From: Vesta saturnalis | Lineage: Eukaryota > Arthropoda > Insecta > Coleoptera > Lampyridae | DNA: 64,000 nucleotides | NCBI GenBank assembly: GCA_036346205.1 | Contig: JARFJB010001673.1 | Coordinates: 1,274,501-1,338,500 of the forward strand | Reading direction: 5' to 3' | Shown here: positions 55,701-64,000 of the stretch, one piece after another | How positions within the stretch are numbered: position 1 is the first letter of the stretch | Layout: the number at the start of each line of letters is the position of its first letter | Position numbers and translations under genes: made by a program | Notes under the pieces: model-generated | What the model saw: only the letters and a program-made list of their open reading frames with translations | Database searches by the model: none | Told to the model about the DNA's origin: nothing

Positions 55701-58700
55701 TCTTATTATAATGTGTGGGTTATAATACGTATATGGTACAAAATTTAATAATGGTGTAAATCAATGTTTTAAAGCGTTTTCTGTACAAATCGTTAAAATA
55801 ACTAGAGACACATACCATTCAGTAAAAGATAATGCCGTTGGCTCAGTAGGTAGATTAAATCAGGCCAGGTTCATGCTTTTTGATTTGCTTAATTACCACA
55901 AATTTCTGCATCAATATAGTTACTTCTAGGTAACAATAACAAAAATTATCTCGGACGCCAAGTTATTTTTTTATTATGCTCGGAATAACTAAACCGAGGA
56001 TACAATAAAGCATTCATCGAAATATCAAAATAAAAGATATACAAATTAGATTTATTAAGCACTTAAATTTGGGATTATATAAAATACATCTTAAAACTAG
56101 TGTTAATAGCCTTATCCTAATAAGTCATTGGGGTATAAATACCTGTTACAACTTCTTAAGAACCTCTGTTTTCATAAGGAATGCGGAAATGTAAGCCAAA
56201 GATTATGTAATCTTCGTACCAATGTTGCGCAATATGTCGTATTTTCAATGTTTTACGTTGTAAAGTATACCAAAGTTGAAATTACTTCTTACAAATTTAT
56301 ATTCCTTGCAATTTAAATAATCCAGAATTTATTACATTCTCTTGAAAGTTCATATAAAAGGTGTAATCTAAATTTAGATCCGAATTAAATGCAAAATGCA
56401 CATGAAATGAAAGCACCCAAACATAGCAAAGTATAAGTACAAGTGTACGTAAAAGTATAATTAAACGTGTAATTAAAAGGACAAGTAAAAGTATAATTAA
56501 AAGTGCCTACAAAGAGCAAATGTTTCATATTTTAATATAATACGAGTTAAAGGTGTCTTACCATTAAATCAATGGCACTTTTCACAAAATTTAGGTGAAC
56601 CTAAAAATGGCTTCTTGCTTGCAAAAAACGTACATCAGAAATGCTAAAAAGGACGCTCACGGTATCAGGTGATGTAGTGATGCGCGAGAAATATGTGCAA
56701 AAAAATAATTCCACGATATGGGAGTATAAACCTTTAAGAAAATATGCAACTTAAGTTACACCAAAATGCAAATTAAGTTGCCTACCACAACTTATAAATC
56801 ATTCATAATCAAAAACCCTCTTTTCTTATATTTTACAACTAAATGAACGAAGAACGTAAAAGATTCTTTACATTATAAAAGGTGTTGCATAGTTATCCTA
56901 AAAAAATGTTATTATAATTATTTCCTTCCTTTTAATTTCCATTTTGTAGGTTGGAAGGTCGAATGGTGTTCCACGCCAGACATTTTTAGTTAGGAATTAT
57001 GTTTTACCGAAGCATTGTTTCTTCGAACGGTTTACCTCGTGTCGCTTATTGTAGCCATCTCAATGCCGTCGTTATTAACACCTAAATGAGGGCAATATTT
57101 TTTCGGTCTTGTTTTTGTATTTCTTAATTAACACTATCAATGACAAAGATAAAACAAAAGGAGTATTGGCGTAAAGGTATTGTGAAATAATTCTCTAAAA
57201 AATAGCGTTAACAACGTTTTAAAGAGAGCTGAGTATAAGAGTTTTCGTAAAACCAGTACAAATAGTTCCTAATGTACAAATCGAAGAGTTCATCGTGAAA
57301 GACCCTGTTTGATCTCATTCCTAACACATTTGATTTAGTTTGTAAAATGTACATTATGGATAAAAATCACACAGAGCAAAGCAAAATGCAATCATCTCCC
57401 TTACGTATATACACCACTGTTCTTCCTATTATGTTAAAAACCGACAACTGAAGTGTTGTAAGCACACATTAAAATAATTACAATACTACGAGTATCATTT
57501 CCAGTATTATTTTGTTAAAATGTTATTCAATATAGTCTATTATCCACATCAGTTAATTGTTAGAATCGATTAACTTAATAAAAGAAACTTTAAAATGAGA
57601 ATGTTGCAGGAATTAATTAACTTCTAAAATGACATAGAAGAAAATTTTCGATTTTTGATATGTTAAACAAGGTAATTTTAATTACCAATTGAAATTTTCT
57701 AGTTTCAGCCTTTGGATTGTTCTTGACATTTGATAGATATTCGTTACTGTTCACTAGCATCGGATGTAATTTCTCATGTATTCCAAAGACATTATCGGTA
57801 ATAATGGAAGCGTATTTATGAAAATCGGAAATCATTTCTCATACGAAACCTCAAAATAAGACAAGCTCAAGGTAATAAACATTTTCCAATATGTGAATTG
57901 TGCAATCAGAAATGTTTAATTACTAATTCTTTGTTACATTTAATCTATTAAATAATTTACAATTTCGCAAGTATGTAATATTGTACATATCACTATAAAG
58001 AATCATACACAAGAACATAAATTTGGGAATTGCTATTTAAATGATGTAAAAGTTAAATCAGAAACTGCTGCTTTATTGACATGTAAACAGCTTAATGTGG
58101 TTTCGTACGAGCTTTAGTGTTATTGTTTTATAAACTTTCTAGTAATGTTCACTAAAAGAAAAAGCATTTTAATTGTGCTATCAATTCTTTGTACATAAAG
58201 TTTATCTTGTTGCAAACGAATAACCTTTATTATTACTACTGCCATAACGGAAAATTTAACCTTCTGCGTGTACAGGTCTCAATTATGACTTAATGTAAAA
58301 ATCCATCTGGCTGTTTAAGGACAATTCAATTGAGGTGAGTATATTTAACTACTGATTCAAATGTCAAAAACAATATGATAATTTCGGGTAATATACGCAG
58401 ACTCGTTCGATTACGAATGATAAGATGCTGTAATCTTTGACAAACATCCAAATTTTGGCTTTGTTTATCTCTTCAAAACAAAATGCAAGCGAGAACTAGT
58501 CAACTGCTTCATGGACTATCGCAAATTACTCAAAGTATATTTGGTGAGAATATTACCATGTATCTTAAAAATGCGAATATTAAAAAGAGCTTATTAATTA
58601 TTATTAAAAATAGAAGAAGTTAATGCATCTATCAAAGGAATATCTATCGACACGTCAGCCGGTCATGATAAAATTATAACAAAATTGTTCTGTTCCACAT

Positions 58701-58994
58701 AGTTTCTGTTTAGTACGCACTATTTTTATTCACCAAAAGGGAGATCCGAATGATATGAACAAATGTATAGTCCAGGACTACGGTCTGGTGGGTAAATTCG
58801 AGTATGGAGAATTTTTCTTCAGGAAAGCTTAGTGGGTGTCCTAGTAAGTGTTTTGGACTTTGGAGGACATCCGCCAGTTTGTACATTTTCGAGCTCTGAC
58901 GTCATCAAATATGGCGACTGTTCGATCATAAAACTGCTCAATAATTAGGTGGGCCGTTCTTATAGTTGGCAAATTTTATTTTTTTTTAATTAAG
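55701..58994. other. AT-rich DNA, no gene recognised
   Basis: Contains the inverted segment at 56880-56990, a degenerate AAAAGTATAATT-type tandem near 56430-56510 and a 72-codon minus-strand open stretch (57835-57617) without a recognisable motif. Confidence 0.55.
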
Positions 58995-59275
58995 CTATAC
59001 AATAGGTAGCAAAAGATGCCTTTTGCACTCTATAAGACGCTTCAAAAAAGAACGGCGAAAAAAGTGAAAATATTTTGCCCTCTACAAGGCCTTACATTTT
59101 AGAATTTTTTTAAAAAATACCCACTTACGTTCTCATACTTAGCAAATGTAACTTATTTGAATCCAGTTATGCAATAGGTACCAAAGTATGTATTTTGCAA
59201 AATTTAAGAGTTTTTAAAAAAGAACGACGAAAAAAGTTTAAACCTTTTGCCCTCTACAAGCCCTTTAATATTAGG
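58995..59275 (+). repeat. Imperfect tandem duplication (about 110 bp units)
   Basis: TATACAATAGGTAGCAAAAG ... AAAAGAACGGCGAAAAAAGT ... TTTTGCCCTCTACAAGG (58995-59093) is repeated as TATGCAATAGGTACCAAAGT ... AAAAGAACGACGAAAAAAGT ... TTTTGCCCTCTACAAGC (59168-59267). It lies just 3' of the broken gene at 59389-64000 and may be its 3' UTR or an element end. Confidence 0.75.
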
Positions 59276-59388
59276 ATTTTTAAAATAACATTGTTTGTGT
59301 ATAAAATGGTTTTTCGTGCTTATTAGTTTAATTGCAAAATTAAAGTACAGAGTGTATAATAACAACAGAAAATAAATGTATTCGAAAA

Positions 59389-59598
59389 TTAAACAATATT
59401 ATATTCACTTTTGTTTTCAAAAGATGGAAGGCAACTTCTGGACTTTATTCGTGCACGAATAAATCCGTCTCTGGACTCTTGGCCACTGACAGATCTCGAT
59501 GCTTCTGTCACTAATTTCACACACCTTTCAACAGCCTGTGTGTGACATGGAAAGCGTGCAAAGTCTACTACTGGTGCAGTAGGATTATTTATAAACCT
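59389..59598 (-). pseudogene. Uncharacterised arthropod gene family, C-terminal part
   Basis: Minus-strand C-terminus of the gene whose remainder lies at 62214-64000. From 59598 it reads RFINNPTAPVVDFARFPCHT, QAVERCVKLVTEAS and SQESRDGFIRARIKSR, ending NKSEYNIV. The first codons continue directly from TNDTLQ at 62214 once the intervening element is ignored. I remember this ending (FPCHTQAVERCVKLVTEAS) as strongly conserved in uncharacterised multi-copy arthropod proteins, but know no function. This part has no internal stop. Confidence 0.7.
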
Positions 59599-59607
59599 TT
59601 GTAAGGT

Positions 59608-62204
59608 TGTGTTGACGCACCCTGTATGTAAGATGTTATAATGACGTGTATTACGTGTTTTGGGTACGGGTGTATTGAGTTTGAACGAGGAAAAAAAATT
59701 TTTTTTTGTGTATATGCATAATGTATGTGGGTGGATGATACGCCACTGGCAATTTAGGAGAAATATCATTCAGTATGCAGATACGTGTATTTGAATGTCA
59801 TAGAGACATTGGTGTTGGAATAAATAGATTCTGATGAATGTAAATATGAAGAGAAATGTGTCGATGGGACGATAATGTTTTGCTACTGCTGACTACCGGT
59901 AAAGAATGGAATGTTGGAAGATAAAGGAGTAATCTTTGCCGGAAGATGTGAAGGTATAAGTATAGAATGTTTTAGGAAATATGTAGAGAAAGATTTGGTA
60001 TGTTTAATTGTTGATTATAGAAAGTTCTCGTAATGTTGTGCAATCATGGCGATGTATAGTAATTACAAGCGTGTTTGTGCAGAGGGTAGCATCAGTCGGC
60101 ACTAAGAAAGTTTGAATGAATACCATTGGTAAATATAGCGAGGAAGTAAGACATGTTTAAAGATGGATGGCTTGAGGTATAAATAGGAAAGTCAGAGATT
60201 GACGAGGGGGCTTTTTGGCTTTTGCTTTTGGTGGATGTCGGTGAGAGCTCGGTGGAAGACGCGCGCGCGGGGTAAAATGTGACCTCAGAATGGGTTGAGT
60301 TGGAGTTATATTTGTGAATAATATTGAAGGCAGTCATTGTTTAAACAACTGCGTAACCCAAAAGGGGATGAATCGTATAAGACATTCATAAATAAAACAA
60401 TTAATAAAATTGAGATTGAAGATAAAATCAGTTTATGGTTTTTTTTTCTTCAAGAAAAAAAAAGTGCGTAAGCAGTTTTATAATAAGATAACAGTTGTTA
60501 CGTTATAGTGTTGAGTGCGGCGCGTGTGCTTGTAATGATCCTTAGTTCAAATTATTGATGGGACCACCTTTAAGTGAACGAAATATTCATAGTAAATTGA
60601 GCCAATGTTAAAGTAATTTTATATGACATTAAAAGTTTATTTGTGTAAGGAAGGGCTAAATTGTCCTAAAGGTTGCAAGAAACTTTAAAGAGGCAACCAA
60701 ACGTGTACAGATTATTACGGGTTATTGGAGTAATAACCTCGTATAGTTGGACTATTCGCGAGTACCGAAAGGAATAAGTGTTTGTGGAATTGTGGAGTAC
60801 TTGTTATGTGCCTTCAGGCAATCTAAGGATACACATGGACTACAAATAATTGGTTTACGGGAAGAGAGAAGAAAGAAAATCGAAGGATGAATGGACAGTC
60901 TTTAAGTAAGAATTACATTTAAGAACTTTGAAAACTCAGTTGAGAACGATTATCTTTTTGGTTAATTTTATTTGCGGGTTGTTGTGTAATTCTTTTTTAA
61001 TTAATTAGTGTTGAAGGAAAAAGGTAATCGGTCTCGAGTTATGTTGTATTGGCTGTTTTAGTAGTAAGAATTTTTGCAGAAACGCAAATTTGTATTGACA
61101 GTGATGTGGTGGTTTGGTTTCTCAACCACGCTGTTGTAGTGTATGTAAACATTTGTTTTTTTGTGCAGGACACTATATATATATATATATTTATCGTTAA
61201 CTTTTATTCTGTTGTTTATTTAGCCAGTTATAAGACACATTTGTGACGTTTATTTAATTGGTGACCTAGTTTTCGACAATTTAAATGTAGACTTTGCATA
61301 TTTTGGTTGTAAGATTAATGAACAACCTGAAAGGTTATATTTGCCAGGTTAATTTTAAAAAAGAAGATTTTCATGTTAGTTTTGTTTAACGCAGTACACT
61401 AATGACGGATCAGCTGTTGATTTAAAAATTGCATTAAGTATAACTAAGAAATGGAGTTTTGAGAACTTACATATTTACGAATGTCCCATACGATTCAGAG
61501 GTATCATAAAAGAACAATTATTAAGCCGATGACATTGCTTTTCTTTTGGTTAGGAATTTTAAAAATTAATTATCGATCATTGAATGAAGAACTATTTTAC
61601 TCATTAATAAGCAGAAATTTAACTTTATATGTATACGAGGGATACGTAGAAAATATTCAGTTAACGTGTTATAACTTTGGTATTCTGGATGTACAAGGTA
61701 CAAACAGGAAGTTTGTGACGACCCGTGTATTTCAGATTTTTTTTTGTTTTGTATAACTGTTGGTTACGTGAATGCAATTAAATTTGAGTGATAAATTTTG
61801 TTTTGGAAATTTTGGTTTACGAGGTGTATTCAAAAAGTTTCTAATAACCTGGGTAGTACTAAATATATATGAGTTTGAGTTGAATTGTTTGGGACGAGTG
61901 TTTGTTTTAGAACCCTCGTGTGAGAGTTTACTGAGTAAGCACAGTCCTACTTTCCGCAATCAAGTAGGGTTAATTAACACCCAGCTTAAGACAATTATTT
62001 TAGCAAAGTTTCGATTGTGGTGGCGCCTGGAGACATATTTTCCCGGACTGAGCTGTTTGAATATCGGTGTAAGGTGTTTGAGCGTATTAATCATTCATTT
62101 TACTTCTTATTTCGACCACGCCCATCTCCCTGTTAGCTGGCTTGGCAACCCGCCTACATTAGTAAGCATACACGACGCCTAGTGCGGTTTGGACGTGTAA
62201 CACA
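59608..62204. mobile_element. 2597-bp non-coding element splitting the gene
   Basis: Ends TGTGTTGACGCACC (left) and, inverted, TGTGTTACACGTCC (right). Flanked by TTGTAAGGT (59599-59607) and TTGAAGGGT (62205-62213), a 9-bp duplication with two differences. The gene resumes in frame on both sides. No transposase or RT is readable. The right ~760 bp recur at 22530-23262 and share an end there. A 9-bp duplication suits MULE-type elements, but the TG...CA ends would also suit an LTR-derived piece; the class is open. Confidence 0.68.
61440..62204 (+). repeat. Dispersed repeat family, copy 2
   Basis: Right part of the 2597-bp element, homologous to 22530-23262. In both copies a plus-strand reading stays open to the same stop: RLWWRLET...IGVRC...DHA H...SWLGN...IHDA. 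The copies differ by a 12-bp in-frame indel in this reading. Confidence 0.75.
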
Positions 62205-62213
62205 TTGAAGGGT

Positions 62214-63169
62214 ATCATTAGTTATACGATACAATATCGGGGGTGGAGTTACTTTAAGATCAACCCAATCAATTAAGTCAGTGTAGTCCGTTGCGGAGAA
62301 ATTCACTTTGGGTATTACGAGTTGTCTTATTGATGTATCCTCAACAGATTGGTGATTTCTTGACTTGAGAATTCGTCTTAAAGTCAATTCTCTAATAAAA
62401 TGACGGTCTTCATTCAACATACTCGGAAGAATATTTTCGGGGTGTAGAAAATAAGCGTTTCGCTGAATTGCTGGATCGATAACACACTTCAGTTCATCAT
62501 TTAAGTAGCGCGGAAGTTCAATTGTCTTAAATACATGCAGAGCACCGTTTCTACAAGAATAATGAACTTTTATCGAAAACCACACGGGCGCATACACTCT
62601 TATAACAAATTCAACGAGAACCTTCAAATTGGCCGATGGGTTCTCTGTAGCAAGATACAGCCGCAACAACCGGTTAGCCTTCGTAACCCACCTGGCGTGG
62701 GATAATTTTCCTGAATTGCGATTTGCCAAATTCGGGGACAATGGCCAGAGGTAACTGCTTGACATGCCTCATACAAATATTGTTGATCATTGCCGAGATT
62801 TTTTGGATGGACTTCTTAGGAATTGCCTTGTATAGACTCAAAATTAGCAATTGGCAATTGCTCACAATTTTCAAGACATTTGCCAATTGATCCAGAATAT
62901 TCTTTGGGACCTGCAGTACCTCCGTCAAGATACTGGAACAAGTGTCTTAGGGGCAGTTCATTTGCATGTAGTTGGCAAATACACCACTGTAAAGGTCGTT
63001 TTAGTAGTGTCTCAAAGTACCTAATTGCACCATTTTTGGTGGCAGTATTGACAGCATTGCCATCGCAACCAATAACACTAAGTTGATCCACACTATACCA
63101 CTTGTAACACAAAAATCGTAAATACTTTGAGCGATGATTTTCCAGTGCCAGAAGTTAAGGTAACATGAC

Positions 63170-63235
<66 letters not shown>

Positions 63236-64000
63236 GAGAGTTCTCAACAAGAGATATATGTTCTTCATTTATGGTTCTGCGATGAAAATGATTATCTATT
63301 TTCTCTTGGTATAATGTCTTATCCTTCCGTCCATCAAAGAAAATACTTTCTATTGGTTCAAGAGTAGCTGCAGATGTGTTCCGGAGGGAATCTCTGTTCT
63401 TCTTGCGAGGTCTCCTTACTTTATTTTTGTCAATTATCTTTGATAAATCTTCTCTTGTTACAATTCCAACATCTTGTAAGACTGCAGACGCGATTGCGGC
63501 AGCCGATCTGTCTGAAATACCAAACTGGTCACAGACTCTTGCTAGTGTTGAAGCTGTCAATGTTACGACATATTTGCTTATTTGAAATACAACCTGAGGT
63601 TCCTGCTGTTTCTAATGTGCTCTTAGTCGTAACATTTACATCGGAAATAATGTTGGATGAGCTACTGGCTAGTGGTAAATTATTATTAGATGCTTGATCT
63701 ATATTAATCAGATGCTTATTGTTCCGTTCCTTGTTCTTAGACTTTCTTTCTTCCAGTTTTTTTATTCGTGCACTTTCTGCAACATCAATACCTCTGATAG
63801 CCATTCTTCTAACTGATCTTTTATCTAAAAGGAAATTTTGTTCTATAACAGGCACTTTTCGGAATTTTTCACATTTACAATTAGAAAATAGTTGACATTT
63901 GCATGCAGCAATATCAAATAAATTAGTCTCACGTGTGTTTTAATAGTCGTAACTGATAATTATCATTACGTCTTTTTTTAGGAAATCTTATAAGCTTTAA
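62214..64000 (-). pseudogene. Uncharacterised arthropod gene family, N-terminal and central part
   Basis: Minus strand, cut by the right window edge. Order: RFPKKRRNDNYQLRLLKH (63985), a cysteine cluster LFDIAACKCQLFSNCKCEKF (63935-63880), VPVIEQNFLLDKRSVRRMAI, a low-complexity linker, RVCDQFGISDRSAAAIASAV (63540), a basic KVRRPRKKNRDS run, IESIFFDGRKDKTL (63350), INEEHISLVENS, the (TA)n insertion and GHVTLTSGTGKSS. Then VIGCDGNAVNTATKNGAIRY (63075), RPLQWCICQLHANELPLRHL, an LDGGTAGPK segment, SHARWVTKANRLLRLYLATE, FSIKVHYSCRNGALHVFKTI, PAIQRNAYFLHPENILPSML, VIPKVNFSATDYTDLIDWVD and TPPPILYRITNDTLQ. Frameshifts occur near 63590, 63110, 62815 and 62700. Function unknown. FDG and GCDG could be RNase H-fold acids (inference). 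Confidence 0.72.
63173..63232. repeat. (TA)n microsatellite inside the coding relic
   Basis: 60 bp of TA repeats between HISLVENS and GHVT in the reading of the broken gene, at a place where relatives have a short segment before GHV. It keeps the frame open as an Ile-Tyr run. Confidence 0.93.

Noticed and set aside
57617..57835. 72-codon minus-strand open stretch as a gene
   Set aside because: Short, with no motif recognised. Could be chance in AT-rich DNA.
59608..62204. LTR retrotransposon
   Set aside because: The TG...CA ends fit, but no direct long terminal repeats are visible between the two ends and no gag or pol is readable.
63374..63697. Plus-strand frames at the right edge as separate genes
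   Set aside because: Antisense shadows of the conserved minus-strand reading.

Overview
The window is nuclear DNA from an animal, most likely an insect. It is strongly AT-rich with long (TA)n tracts, and almost everything recognisable is a transposable element. The families seen are mariner-like elements with DD41D spacing, a classical DD34D mariner, a Sailor-like Tc1/mariner relative, hAT, piggyBac, Penelope-like, Jockey-type LINEs and a Polinton/Maverick. I found no intact host gene, operon, rRNA gene or CRISPR array. The species cannot be named from the sequence.

Layout. 1-1970: a GC-richer, decayed LINE on the minus strand (ORF1 zinc knuckles, then endonuclease). 2633-10037: three different mariner-like elements (called MLE1-3) standing side by side in one (TA)n microsatellite. 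10318-12962: a decayed hAT with an 841-bp mariner-derived MITE inside it. 14760-16672: MLE4. 17397-18847: a multi-exon Sailor-like transposase relic. 20284-21410: a Z-DNA-prone tract beside a palindrome, two tRNA-Thr-like repeats and a piggyBac scrap. 22530-23262: a dispersed repeat seen again near the right edge.

24327-36386 is a layered nest. One mariner-like element (MLE5) is split by a 9560-bp insertion flanked by the 10-bp direct repeat TGATCCAAAA. The insertion holds Penelope-like reverse transcriptase pieces, another mariner-like element (MLE6) and a 4006-bp hAT with a perfect 8-bp target duplication. That hAT is in turn invaded by a 1942-bp piggyBac at TTAA.

37769-48000: a mariner fragment, a Polinton fragment (packaging ATPase plus a second ORF), a LINE tail, a nearly complete LINE ORF2 whose YADD motif reads YAAD, a truncated mariner-like element, and two further LINE fragments fused together. 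49546-51960: a complete but dead mariner next to a piggyBac pseudogene. 52420-53060: a heptamer satellite arranged in homogeneous variant blocks. 53437-55700: a repeated, unclassified non-coding element.

59389-64000 holds the least explained item: a broken minus-strand gene of a family I remember only as uncharacterised arthropod proteins. It is split by a 2597-bp non-coding element with TGTGTT ends and a degenerate 9-bp target duplication, and a (TA)n tract has grown inside its coding sequence. It runs off the right edge.

No coding gene looks functional. The value of the window is as a record of insertion order and of repair-type rearrangements inside mariner-like elements.
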